Assembly (NCBI GenBank): GCA_030587405.1
Contig: JAUQZD010000046.1
Coordinates: 1 to 64,000 of the forward strand
Origin: Candidatus Freyrarchaeum guaymasense
GTDB lineage: Archaea > Asgardarchaeota > Jordarchaeia > Jordarchaeales > Freyrarchaeaceae
DNA length: 64,000 bases
Direction: 5' to 3'
The position numbers were made by a program, and so were the translations under genes. The notes under the pieces are model-generated. The model ran no database searches. It saw only the letters and a program-made list of their open reading frames with translations, and had not been told where the DNA came from. Positions within the stretch are counted from its first letter, which is position 1, and every line of letters begins with the position of its first letter. Positions 42,850 to 52,032 of the stretch are shown here, piece after piece.

Positions 42850-43641
42850 TTGATAGGAGATGGAAGTTACGTGCTGATTATTTTAGATGAGAGGAGGAGG
42901 TGGCTTGTGAGGGTGGAGGAGGGGAAGAAGCTTCATACGCATAGGGGGGTCGTCGACGTCGGATGCTTAATAGGTAAACCCTATGGGTGTGCTATCGAAA
43001 GCAGTAAGGGTTACAGGTTTTACGCTGTGAAGCCAACCCTAGCCGACTTGGCTATTAAGGCTAGGAGGGCAACTCAGATTATATATCCTAAGGATTTGGG
43101 GTTCATCCTTCTAAACCTTACCATAGGGAGGGGGAGCATCGTGGTTGAGGCTGGCACCGGCAGTGGAGTGCTGACTGGGGTGCTGGCAAGCTGGGTCATG
43201 CCGGAAGGCAGGGTTTACAGCTATGAGGTTCGGGAGGAGTTCCTAGACGTGGCTAGGAGAAACCTGGAGCGTATGGGCGTCTTAGAGTATGTTGAGCTTA
43301 AAAACAAGGACGTGGTTGAAGGGATAGACGAGGAGAACGTGGACGCCGTCGTGCTCGACATGGCAACCCCCTGGCTTGTTGTAAGGCACGCTTACAGGGC
43401 GCTCAAGCCGGGGAGGGTCATGGCATCCTTCAGCCCCACGATAGAGCAGGTCCAGAAAACCGTTTTTGAGATGGAGAGGGAGGGGTTCATCGACGTGAGA
43501 ACCTACGAGTGCTTACTAAGAGACGTGATAGTTAAGGAGGGGAAAACCAGACCTGACACCTTCATGATAGGGCACACGGGATACATGACGTTTGGACGAA
43601 AAATTGTAAGGGGTTTAGGGGGGGAACAGCTTGGCAACTAG
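42850..43641 (+). CDS. trmI: tRNA (adenine-N1)-methyltransferase TrmI
   Basis: SAM-dependent enzyme that forms m1A57/m1A58 in the T-loop of archaeal tRNAs. The N-terminal beta domain (GKKLHTHRGVVDVGCLIGKPYG) and the Rossmann motifs VVEAGTGSGVLTG, YEVREEFLDVA and VVLDMATPW are diagnostic. From TTG 42850 (after GGTGGT) the protein has about 263 residues, the family length; the in-frame ATG at 42790 would add a non-family stretch. Its target loop is interrupted by introns in two tRNAs of this window. It converges on the gelsolin-like gene with a 27-bp overlap of 3' ends. Confidence 0.9.
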   Translation: MIGDGSYVLIILDERRRWLVRVEEGKKLHTHRGVVDVGCLIGKPYGCAIESSKGYRFYAVKPTLADLAIKARRATQIIYPKDLGFILLNLTIGRGSIVVEAGTGSGVLTGVLASWVMPEGRVYSYEVREEFLDVARRNLERMGVLEYVELKNKDVVEGIDEENVDAVVLDMATPWLVVRHAYRALKPGRVMASFSPTIEQVQKTVFEMEREGFIDVRTYECLLRDVIVKEGKTRPDTFMIGHTGYMTFGRKIVRGLGGEQLGN

Positions 43642-44418
43642 GTTTTTTAGTGTCCCGATTATTTTGTCACGTCTCCCTGCGAAGTCCGAACCGTAGGATA
43701 CTACGAGATCCTTGCCTTCCACGGACACCCTAGCAATCGGGCCTTCGGATGACTCGAACTCGAAGACAGGGCCCGCTTCGCCCTCCTTACGGCTAACGAA
43801 AAGCACCGGGAACTCCTCTGTTAGGATGTTGAAGAGGAGGCCCAGTTTAACTTTGCCGACGAGTTCAGGATCTATTAATGGTGACTCCACAGCCGCCGGT
43901 GTGGGATGCTGCTCCTCTGAGGGGGGAGGTGCCGCCTCTTCGGCCTGTGCTTCCACTTGCTCGGGCATCACCGCCTCTTCACGCTCGGTTTCGGGTGGGT
44001 GTGCAGGTGGCGAGACGGCTTCTGGTGTTGGGAGGGTTACTTCCACCTCGGCGAGAAACTTATCCTTTAACTTGTATGGCCTCTTGAATAGGGAGTTAAG
44101 GGCAGCTAGCTTTTCTTTCGCTTCCGGCTCTGAGAGGCTGGACTCGTCTATTTCAACCATTTCCCCGAGGCCGTGGCCAACATGGAATTTCCCGTAGGCG
44201 AAGCCGGACTTCAGGATCGACTTAGCCACCCTCATGGCAGCCCGCTTATCTACCAAACTCCTGTTTTTCCCCATCCAAAAGTAGAGTTTCCCGTCCAGCT
44301 CGTCTATGACCACCACTAAAGAGTCACTGTTAATGGCGTCTTGACTGAAGGGGATCGGGGATTTTTCGCCAGGCTCCACTTTAACCATGAGCATGTATTT
44401 GGGGATGGAAGCAACCAT
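43615..44418 (-). CDS. Gelsolin-like domain protein
   Basis: 267 residues from ATG 44418 (after GGGGTGGC). The N-terminal domain (about residues 10-125) has the gelsolin-repeat pattern SLVVVIDELDGKLYFWMGK followed by a DKRAAMRVAKSIL helix. A Pro/Glu/Ala-rich linker of about 60 residues follows, then a second small alpha/beta domain (GLLFNILTEEFPVLFV to the end). Gelsolin repeats bind actin in eukaryotes and occur in Asgard and some other archaea. No actin gene is visible here. Whether this copy binds a filament is unknown. Confidence 0.65.
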   Translation of the reverse strand: MVASIPKYMLMVKVEPGEKSPIPFSQDAINSDSLVVVIDELDGKLYFWMGKNRSLVDKRAAMRVAKSILKSGFAYGKFHVGHGLGEMVEIDESSLSEPEAKEKLAALNSLFKRPYKLKDKFLAEVEVTLPTPEAVSPPAHPPETEREEAVMPEQVEAQAEEAAPPPSEEQHPTPAAVESPLIDPELVGKVKLGLLFNILTEEFPVLFVSRKEGEAGPVFEFESSEGPIARVSVEGKDLVVSYGSDFAGRRDKIIGTLKNLVAKLFPP

Positions 44419-44712
44419 AAAGCCACCCCACAAACTTTAAACCTAAAATCCTCCTTCACACCTTAACAAGCACTAACAATTACAATTTGGTTTTAGTATT
44501 ATTTAAGGATTAACTGGAGTTCTCGGAGGAGGACATTACCCCACTCCACATTACCCTTAAACAACTGGTGAAGGGTGAACGCAACCAACATGGCAGATCT
44601 TTATGGGGGGGAAGCGAGTTCGTTGGTGGCTGCGTGAGAGGAAGCCTGTTTCAGGCCGGAGGAGAGATCATAAGACGTGTGAACTCCAAAAAAGGAGGAT
44701 GGGTGATGGATG

Positions 44713-46321
44713 TCAGGAGGCGTCGACCGTTTTCACGGTTTCCTCGCTGGCGACTCCTCTCCGCCTCCTCCGCCATTCCTCAACTGGAATGCTGAACTGC
44801 TTCTCAACCATTGGCCGGTGGATCGTGTTGTAGGTGCAGAATGGGATTATCCGCCCATCAGGTGTGCCGTAATGGATAACGCAGCGCTCAACTCTGGCAA
44901 GGTCGAGGTTGTATGGATCCTGAAAGTGCATCATCCCGATCAAGATTACGCTACGCATGAAGTCTCCTAGCGCGTTGTAGTTCCCTGAGGTAAGGACGCG
45001 CCTGAAGAGGCTGAACATGAGACCCTTCTTCTTGAAGAAGCGGAGCATTCCCATGGCAACCCTCAATCTGCCTTTAAGCTTCGAGAACCACCCGCCCTGA
45101 AACTCCTCAGCACACTTCTCGAAGGTCTCCATGATCCTGTCGACGTCGACGTAATGGGTGATCGGGTAAAACTCGCCGTCACCCTCCACCCGGATGAAAG
45201 TTGCCATGCCGCAGTGCACGTGGTTGCCGAACTCCACCATGGGTCTGCCGAAGTAGGCTGAGAGAGCCCTAGACAATGGGGTCGGGGTCGTACAGGGGTA
45301 GAAGTCGGACGTCTTGATGCGCCCTCCAGTCTGCTCCTCGCAAGCCTTGATGACTTCTGGGATCGTTATCCGCATCTCCATCCTTTTTGATTCATCGATC
45401 CTCCCTGTGATGCTTACTGGCTGGAAGATTATACCCCGCACCACGTCATAGTTCTCAACGGCAAAACGTATGATATCGCCTATCTGATCATCGTTAACGC
45501 CCCTAACAACTGTTGGAACCAGTACTATGGAGTGGAGGCCCGCCTTACGGCAGTTCTCGATGGCCTTAAGCTTTAACGGGAGAAGGTTGCGTCCTCTAGC
45601 CTCAAGGTACGGCTCAGGCGTCACACCGTCAAATTGCATGTACACTGTGCTGAGGCCAGCCTCCACCAGCTCACGGCAGTAATCAACGCTCTCTGCAAGC
45701 TTCAAAGCATTAGAGGCGATCTCAACGTGGGCGAACCCTACCTCCCTAGCCATCCTTATAAGCTCAGGGAGGTCCTCCCTGACGGTAGGTTCTCCACCAG
45801 CAAACTGAACAGCAGGGGCTGGGACGGGAACATTACGTCTGAAGTTTTCAAGCATGAACCTGATCTGCTCGGCACTGGGCTCATAGACATAACCAGAAAC
45901 CGCTGCGTTAGCAAAACATATTACCCCACGCGGAACCCGGATGGAACTAAGCGTCCTCCGGGCAACATCGCGTGTTTGGGCATCGCAAATTACACCGGTT
46001 CGTTACGTCGATGAGCGCCAGTGCAGTGTAGGTTTTATGGTTTGTACATAGCCCACAGTCAAAGGGGCATCCTTGACGGGCTTCCGTTCGGGGGTTTTCT
46101 ATTTTAACCCTGTTATAATTCCACTTTGTAACTTTCCTGTAGAGTTCCGCATCTCCCCAGTACACGTCCGTCACCTGTCCGTGTTCAGGGCAGGTTTTCG
46201 TTATCATTACCTTCCCGTCTTCCTCGTACACTGTCGCATCTATTACTTTCATACACTCGGGGCATATGCTCTTGGTCTGAAAGGGGAGCTCAGGGAATTG
46301 CTCGTGCACAAGCCTTTGCAC
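44713..46321 (-). CDS. tes: Tetraether lipid synthase-like radical SAM enzyme, split by an intron
   Basis: Radical SAM enzyme of the Tes/GDGT-synthase family, which joins archaeol chains into tetraether lipids. Exon 1 (46321-about 45978) has CPECMK, KTCPEHG, GCPFDCGLC and stops in the middle of the SAM motif at CNLRCP. Exon 2 (about 45922-44713) begins ICFANAA and has FAGGEPTVRED and the later SPASM-like cysteines. A 55-nt intron (45975-45921) separates them; removal gives CNLRCPIC, the required CxxxCxxC, and a 517-residue protein of normal length. GTG 46321 follows GGTGGTGG. Confidence 0.88.
45921..45975 (-). other. Archaeal protein-coding (BHB) intron in tes
   Basis: 55 nt, not a multiple of three, containing an in-frame TAG. 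BHB pairing: outer helix AU/AU (45983-45982 with 45919-45918), central helix GCCC (45981-45978) with GGGU (45926-45923), 3-nt bulges AAA (45977-45975) and AAU (45922-45920), inner helix CACGCG (45974-45969) with CGCGTG (45932-45927), then CCCGGA/TCCGGG inside. Cutting between bulge bases 2 and 3 gives exons joined as TGC CCA ATA TGT. Confidence 0.88.
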
Positions 46322-46581
46322 TTTACCACCACCTTTAGTGGTGTTTTAAAGAGATTTCACTTGAATGCTTATTTAATATTTTCCCGACGAAACATAATTG
46401 GAATGGTATGAACCCGAGTTGGAAAGCGTCTTACCAAGCTGGTTTTGCAGTGCTAGAAAAAGTGCTGGGAGGACGGGGAAAGGTAATCTTAGGCAGTATG
46501 AATGGTGGCAGTTCAACCTAGCAGAGCCTAAATGTGGCTGTTCCTCCCTTTAACTATTTCATTAATGTTTCTAAAATGCTG

Positions 46582-47235
46582 TCAGCTAAAATTTTCCATC
46601 AATGAGCCTATAGTTCCGTCGAACTTTCCCCATTCAATCCTTATTCCCGCCTCTTCCGCCACTTTTTCTGCCTCCTCCCTTGTTAATTCAGGTATTTCGA
46701 TCAGGGTGAAGCTCATCTCTTCCAAGAGGTCTGGAAACCTAACCATAACTTCTTGAAGTGATTCCGTTCTACAGGTTGCTGCCACCACCACCTTTCTCCT
46801 CCCGCCGAGCTTCCCAACCAAGCCGTGAAGGTCGGCGTTTAAGTACAGTTCGACGTCGTCGAGAACTAGAATTTTCTTGCTTCTTTCAGGAAATGGGGGC
46901 ATATCACTCAGTTCAGGGATCTTATCTCTCCTAATCTTCACGACCCTGTAACCTTTCAACTTTCTTAGAGCCTCGTAAAGCATCCTGGTTTTCCCCGCCT
47001 TCCTCCTTCCAGCTATGATCACGCTCCTTCCGGAAGACAACGCATCTTCAACTAATCCATCAACATCACGCCTGTAATAGTACGGCTTATACCCTTTAAC
47101 ACCCATATCTTCAGGTGAAACATCCCCTGCATCCTTAAACAATTCGAGAAACTCCCTTGGAACGGTCAGCCTCCCCCAGACACGCTCGATAATCCAGTTA
47201 AGTACGCCATATAACTTGAAGAGAAGATACGCCAA
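46582..47235 (-). CDS. P-loop ATPase (AAA/STAND-like)
   Basis: 217-residue P-loop NTPase with a hydrophobic N-terminus (YLLFKLYGVLNWII), Walker A GRRKAGKT (about residue 76), Walker B KILVLDDVE and an AATCRTES sensor region. It resembles archaeal ATPases of the STAND/ORC-like superfamily but no C-terminal winged helix is seen. The N-terminal helix may attach to the membrane. It is a single gene; nothing in the neighbourhood defines a substrate. Confidence 0.75.
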   Translation of the reverse strand: MAYLLFKLYGVLNWIIERVWGRLTVPREFLELFKDAGDVSPEDMGVKGYKPYYYRRDVDGLVEDALSSGRSVIIAGRRKAGKTRMLYEALRKLKGYRVVKIRRDKIPELSDMPPFPERSKKILVLDDVELYLNADLHGLVGKLGGRRKVVVAATCRTESLQEVMVRFPDLLEEMSFTLIEIPELTREEAEKVAEEAGIRIEWGKFDGTIGSLMENFS

Positions 47236-47474
47236 GGAGGTTCAACCCCCTCGTCTTCCTAACAACCCTTAAACGGAAAAACGGAGGTTAACATATAAGT
47301 AATAAGTGATCATGGTCTGGGGGAATATCGCCCCCACCAATCAGTAAGCTATCTATCGTTATCCAAAAGCCATCAAAGGTGATGTTGAAGTAGGTGGGAA
47401 AAATTGCGTTAACAAGAAAAGGGGAGAAGGGTGAATAAACATTTTTATGGGAGAGTACGAACTTTCATGAGAGG

Positions 47475-48809
47475 TTATCTTCTGAAAAGCCCACGCTTTT
47501 TCCTTTCTTCTTTCTTTTCCTTTTTCTCCTCTGCTTTGCTAACGGGCTCTTCTACGGGAACCTCGGGTGGCGCCTGCTCCTTTTGGTGAATGGATTTAGT
47601 GAAGGTCCTGGCGAGTTCACCATACCAGGAAAGCAGCTTTCCAAGGTCTGAAGCGTAGAAGTAAACGCCACCTGTCATCGAGGCGATTTGCTGCATCAGA
47701 ACCTCGTTAACCTCGCCTCCGATACCCACAGTGTAGAGCACGACGTTAGGCATCCGTGCAATCTCGTTTTCAACGATGGCCCTTACTGATTCCTCTCTAT
47801 CGGTTCCTTGCGGGAAGCCGTCGGTAAGGAAAACGAGCATGGTGTTCGTCCCTTTAAACTCGTTTTTAAGGATGGAAGCTGCCTTTCTTAGGGCGTCGCT
47901 CATGTTCGTGTACCCGCCCGTTTTATATGCCACTTCCTTCAGGATCGTGTTTGCTACATCCTCTATGTTTCCTGTGGCTGCATCAAAGTAGTTGTTATGG
48001 TTGAACTTTATGATTTCTGCTTCGTCGTGGTATGTTATTATAGCTACTTTTTCCCCGTATCCTCTTCCCACCTTCTCTGCCAGGTAGAGGAGAGCTGCAA
48101 ACGCTGCCCCATGCCTTCTTCTCACCGTTTCTCCTTCCTCGAATCTTGTGAGGAAGTCGGCTATGTCCTCCGAGGTTAGGAGGCTGATTATTCCCTCTCT
48201 TGCCGGTGCTATGTTTGTTACTTCCATGTCCTTAGTGCTCATGCTTCCTGAAATGTCTATTAGGAGTATTGCATTAAAGGGCATAGCCGGCCCTATAGGC
48301 ACTATTTCAGCTTTCTCCATCTCCGCCCAGTTAACTATGGCAAGCTCCCTTCCCTTTAAGTCCGGTTTGGTTGCTTCTATCGAGATGTTAGAGTTGAGGT
48401 CCTTCCAGCGTATTTTCATTTTCTTGAAGATCACCCGTTTGTCCAGTAGTTTTTTGAGTTCTTTCCTTCTTTCCTGCGCTATCTTAAAGACGTCCTCGGG
48501 TTTCTGATCTCCTAGGGGTTCTATTCCTATTACGAGCTCCCTAAGAGGCTGAATTCTCCCCGCGTATTTCTCAACTTTCACTGTGAAGCCTTCGTCTAGC
48601 CCACAGGATTCAACAAGGGTAGAATCTATGTGTATTGTTCCTTTTTGAACCTTTTTATCCGTATATGCTGGTGCTGCTCCAAAGTTTCCTGTTGTAGGGT
48701 CTTCAAATATGATTATCGTGCCTTCAAAGATGTTTTGTGATGCAGCATCTTCAGGGTTTAGAAGGGCTGCTCCTTCCCGCTCCCCTGCTTTAACTATTTC
48801 AAGCTCCAT
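47475..48809 (-). CDS. VWA-domain protein with CDC48-N-like region
   Basis: About 444 residues. Residues 1-about 95 resemble the double-psi beta barrel of CDC48/VAT N domains (REGAALLNPEDAASQNIFEG, then KGTIHIDSTLVESCGLDEG). A VWA domain follows with the MIDAS motif DISGSMS, then a threonine in GGYTNMSDAL and aspartate in LTDGFPQGTD. The C-terminus is Lys/Glu-rich ending KKRGLFRR. VWA proteins often work with AAA+ ATPases as chaperone adapters; the N-domain would fit a CDC48-type partner. ATG 48809 is set by GAGGTGAGGAA. Confidence 0.82.
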   Translation of the reverse strand: MELEIVKAGEREGAALLNPEDAASQNIFEGTIIIFEDPTTGNFGAAPAYTDKKVQKGTIHIDSTLVESCGLDEGFTVKVEKYAGRIQPLRELVIGIEPLGDQKPEDVFKIAQERRKELKKLLDKRVIFKKMKIRWKDLNSNISIEATKPDLKGRELAIVNWAEMEKAEIVPIGPAMPFNAILLIDISGSMSTKDMEVTNIAPAREGIISLLTSEDIADFLTRFEEGETVRRRHGAAFAALLYLAEKVGRGYGEKVAIITYHDEAEIIKFNHNNYFDAATGNIEDVANTILKEVAYKTGGYTNMSDALRKAASILKNEFKGTNTMLVFLTDGFPQGTDREESVRAIVENEIARMPNVVLYTVGIGGEVNEVLMQQIASMTGGVYFYASDLGKLLSWYGELARTFTKSIHQKEQAPPEVPVEEPVSKAEEKKEKKEERKKRGLFRR

Positions 48810-48998
48810 TTCCTCACCTCGGAAAGAAGAGGAAACACCAATAACTTTTTCTTTAAACCGAGAAATATAGTTTTTCCCGAGAAAGAAGGAGTCTTTCCCG
48901 TTATTCACGGTTCTATCCTGTTAATAATGGCTATGAATTGCCGCTCATATGCTGCCTGCGTATGAGGAGGCCGCCCGAACCTTCTTCCTTCGTTTCCA

Positions 48999-49712
48999 CT
49001 ACCGTTCTCCGAGATGGTCTCTGAAGATTTGAGTTACGGCTTCTACGAATCCTTCCCCGTAAGGCTTCGTGGTTACGTGGTCGGCTATTTCCTTAAGGGA
49101 TTGAGGGGCGTTCCTGAGGGCTACCCCGTATCCGCATTCATGAAGGAGATCCACGTCGTTAAGTCCATCCCCTATTCCAACGGCTTCACAGCTTCTTATT
49201 CCCAGCCTTTTGAGCGTTTCCCTTATTCCTGTCGCCTTGCTGACGTTAGGATCAGCAAGGTGAATGGCGTAGCCTGAGTCAAAAATGTTAACTTTTATCC
49301 CGGAACGACTTAGCGCCTCCTTCAGCTTCTCCACTGTCACCGTCCTCCTGAGAACCACGTCCGTCAACCTAAAAATTTGATCTATTTCCTGTATCGTGTT
49401 CCCTAGGGCTTTTTTGAGGACGGTAAGAGCTTTAAGAGGGGCCTCCTTTGAGGCTAAAACTTGAAGAGGAGGCTTCCAGAAGGGGGCACCTATTACCCCG
49501 CCATTTTCCGCTATAAAAGGCCCATTTGACCCCATGTAAAGGGATAAGGTCATCAAGGTGCAAGCAGTGTTGCCTGAACACAGGATTACGGGTATCTTCC
49601 TAGCTAGTTTTCGTATGAGCTCCACTGCGGGCAGGTGAAGAGCCGTTCCCTCGCCGGTGAGGGTGCCATCTACATCCGTTATAAGCACCTTAAACTCCAT
49701 TTCCATCTCCAT
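48999..49712 (-). CDS. pgp: Phosphoglycolate phosphatase (archaeal HAD Cof-type)
   Basis: 237-residue HAD phosphatase with a Cof-type (C2) cap: motif I DVDGTLT, motif II LCSGNT, motif III lysine in VSKATG, motif IV GDGLNDVDL. This arrangement is that of archaeal phosphoglycolate phosphatase and sucrose-phosphatase-like proteins. Substrate is assigned by family only. It lies 22 bp downstream of the alcohol dehydrogenase-like gene on the same strand and is probably co-transcribed with it. Confidence 0.85.
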   Translation of the reverse strand: MEMEMEFKVLITDVDGTLTGEGTALHLPAVELIRKLARKIPVILCSGNTACTLMTLSLYMGSNGPFIAENGGVIGAPFWKPPLQVLASKEAPLKALTVLKKALGNTIQEIDQIFRLTDVVLRRTVTVEKLKEALSRSGIKVNIFDSGYAIHLADPNVSKATGIRETLKRLGIRSCEAVGIGDGLNDVDLLHECGYGVALRNAPQSLKEIADHVTTKPYGEGFVEAVTQIFRDHLGER

Positions 49713-49734
49713 GCCCTTAACGACTCATGGTTTT

Positions 49735-50685
49735 TCAGGGTTTAAGCAGTATTTTAATTGCTTTCCTGTCTTCAGCATGCTTGAAGGCTTCCAGCCCTCT
49801 TTCCAGCGGGTACCGGGACGTTACTAAGGGTTTCACTTGGACGAGGCCATGCTGGAGGAGGCGGATGGCTGGAGGGAAGGGTCCACACCGCGACCCAATA
49901 ATTGATAGTTCATCCACTACGATGGCAGAGTAATCGACGGGCGCTTGCTGGTTGTACGTGCTTTTCGCCACGACCACGCCTCGAGGCTTTACGAGGGTCC
50001 TTGCGATGCTGATTCCCTGAGGGTTTCCGGTGCACTCCACAACCATGTCTGCTTTTTCCTTTGGCAACTCGGTGTAGGAGGCTGTCTTAACGCCCAGCCT
50101 CCGTGCCACATCCATCTTCTCAGGATGCTTCCCTATGAGAAGCGTGTCGCAGCCGTGGAGGCGTATGACTTGGGATGCTAGGAGGCCAAGACGTCCGTCG
50201 CCGAGGACGTAAACGGTCCACTCTGGTTTGACGTGTACTTGGGATGTTATTTCTAGGCATGCGGCTAAGGGCTCCGTGAAGACTGCTTCTTGATCTTCAA
50301 CATTGTCAGGAACAAGGTGGAGGTTTCTTTCAGGGGTGAGAACGTATTCTGCGAAGGCACCGTCCGCGCCCATTATTCCAAGCACCTTTCTTTGGGGACA
50401 GTGCCGCTCTAGGCCGCTGGTGCAAAAGCTGCACTCGCCACAGTAAATATTTATCTCAGAAACCACCCTTTTACCGATGAGTTCGGGGTCTGATGCCTTC
50501 TCCACCACGCCTACGAATTCGTGTCCTAGAACCCCCTTGAAGGACATGTAGCCTCGCGTTATCTCTAAGTCTGTTTTACATATTCCCGCTAGGGACACCT
50601 TGACTAAGGCCCATCCTGGCTCAGGCTCCCTTATGGGGTAGTCTTCCACGTAGCGTAACGCGCCATCGAACACTAGCGCCTTCAA
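49735..50685 (-). CDS. Zinc-dependent MDR alcohol dehydrogenase
   Basis: 316-residue medium-chain dehydrogenase. Catalytic-zinc residues lie in AGICKTD and GHE (LGHEFVG), the structural zinc site is CGECSFCTSGLERHC, and the nucleotide fold has VLGDGRLGLLASQ. Shorter than many MDR enzymes because the catalytic domain is compact. Substrates could be sugars, polyols or threonine. It overlaps the MBL-fold hydrolase gene upstream by 4 bp. Confidence 0.9.
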   Translation of the reverse strand: MKALVFDGALRYVEDYPIREPEPGWALVKVSLAGICKTDLEITRGYMSFKGVLGHEFVGVVEKASDPELIGKRVVSEINIYCGECSFCTSGLERHCPQRKVLGIMGADGAFAEYVLTPERNLHLVPDNVEDQEAVFTEPLAACLEITSQVHVKPEWTVYVLGDGRLGLLASQVIRLHGCDTLLIGKHPEKMDVARRLGVKTASYTELPKEKADMVVECTGNPQGISIARTLVKPRGVVVAKSTYNQQAPVDYSAIVVDELSIIGSRCGPFPPAIRLLQHGLVQVKPLVTSRYPLERGLEAFKHAEDRKAIKILLKP

Positions 50686-51335
50686 AACGTTTCCCCTCCT
50701 ATTCCTCTTCCCTCCATAAGGGAAAGGGCATATCTATAGTTTGCCTCCAAGTTCCTCGACGCCCCTTTTAGGACGATGTTCCCGTGTCCTGGAAGGAGGA
50801 GGTCGACTTCCAGCCTTAGGAGGCGGGATATGGATGAGGCCAGCTGCCTTATGCTTCCCCCAGGGAGATCGAAACGTCCTATGCCATAGGCGAAAACGGT
50901 GTCTCCTGAGAAGAGGATCTTCCGGCCCGGCTCATAGAGACATATGGATCCTGGTGAATGGCCAGGAGTGTGAATAACATGTAGACTGCAACTTCCAACA
51001 TTCACTACGTCTCCGTCTGAGAGGATCTTCTCAGGCGGGACTCCTATGGACTCTACGAAGCGTGCTTCAGCCCTGTGAACCAGCACTTCTGGCTCGGACG
51101 ACTTGTGAAAGTCGGGGAGACCTCCTATATGGTCGGGATGCGTGTGCGTTATAACTATTCTTGCCACGTCACGGGGGTTCACCCCTAAGCCCTGCATCTC
51201 CCTGAAAATGTACTTTTTAGGTGCTCTAGGTCCTCCAGCGTCCACCAAGGTTAGCTCCCCTTCACCGATGATGTAAACGTTAGATGAGAAAAAACGTCCG
51301 GGAACCATTCGAAGCCACCGAACAGGTATCATCAT
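50682..51335 (-). CDS. MBL-fold metallo-hydrolase
   Basis: 217-residue metallo-beta-lactamase fold hydrolase with the zinc signature THTHPDHIGG, later HTPGHSPGS, SGDTVF and LPGHG, giving both metal sites. The glyoxalase II-like order suggests a thioester or lactone hydrolase, but the substrate is unknown. First gene of an MBL-ADH-phosphatase operon with a 4-bp overlap. The ATG at 51335 is followed by a second in-frame ATG, so the start may be one codon later. Confidence 0.88.
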   Translation of the reverse strand: MMIPVRWLRMVPGRFFSSNVYIIGEGELTLVDAGGPRAPKKYIFREMQGLGVNPRDVARIVITHTHPDHIGGLPDFHKSSEPEVLVHRAEARFVESIGVPPEKILSDGDVVNVGSCSLHVIHTPGHSPGSICLYEPGRKILFSGDTVFAYGIGRFDLPGGSIRQLASSISRLLRLEVDLLLPGHGNIVLKGASRNLEANYRYALSLMEGRGIGGETF

Positions 51336-51585
51336 CTCCCGTCCAGAACTTGCATTACATGCTTTCTAAGGGGATCATCGGGGGTGAGTGAGCCCTCAAC
51401 GAAGGCTGCCTCTTTTCGGGTGCTTCCCTCACCGGTCGCCAATATACATTGAAGGTTTTAGTCTCTTGAAAAAGTTTCTTAAACTTTAATGGGCTGATAT
51501 CCAGTAAGTATTTTAACGCTGGTTTCGCTTTCATGGTTAGTGTGGCTGGAAGGAAGCTAAAAGGGTTTTATGTGAGGGATCGTGG

Positions 51586-52011
51586 ATGGTGACGGGTTTG
51601 AAAGATGAGTTGCTGAAGAAAGCTATGTCATTTTACCCAAATCATCCAGATCTGATGAAGCATTTAAAAGTCGGGTCAATATGGGAGTATAGGGTTTTCT
51701 CGCCTACCCTAGACGGGGAAGAGATCCTTGTTTTCCACTTGATGAAAATGGGGAATAGTGAACTTGCGCTCAAGGAGGGAGGTGCTCCGGAAAAGCCCGA
51801 CCTAATCCTGTATTTCACCGTTAAGGCTATGCTTCAGCTCATCGAAAACTCGAAGAATGCCCATGAATACTATAGAGAGTACAGGAGAATCCTAGAGGAA
51901 CCATCCCGAGAAGTCGAGTTAGATTATAAGATTAACAAAAACAGGTTGAAGCTGTGGAGGGCGGGGTATAGGGAGTGGGCAAACGAGTTCGGATTCACAA
52001 AGTACATGTAG
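51586..52011 (+). CDS. Hypothetical protein, possible SCP2-like domain
   Basis: 141 residues. The middle (PDLILYFTVKAMLQLIENS) followed by a helix ending in a short strand (KLWRAGYREWANEFGF) recalls SCP2 sterol-carrier-like folds, but the match is weak and I give no function. It contains no cysteine or metal motif. The gene is a single unit convergent with the Lrp-like regulator. Confidence 0.5.
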   Translation: MVTGLKDELLKKAMSFYPNHPDLMKHLKVGSIWEYRVFSPTLDGEEILVFHLMKMGNSELALKEGGAPEKPDLILYFTVKAMLQLIENSKNAHEYYREYRRILEEPSREVELDYKINKNRLKLWRAGYREWANEFGFTKYM

Positions 52012-52032
52012 GCATTCTGCAAGCGTGCCTTT

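Noticed and set aside
44713..46321. tes as a pseudogene
   Set aside because: Both exons are intact with conserved motifs, the break is exactly 55 nt with a full BHB fold, and the excision restores the key motif; random decay would not do this.
47317..47336. GGGGG/CCCCC hairpin near 47317-47336 as an RNA gene
   Set aside because: It is a short isolated hairpin without a promoter-like box or further structure, so it is more likely a chance or transcript-end element.
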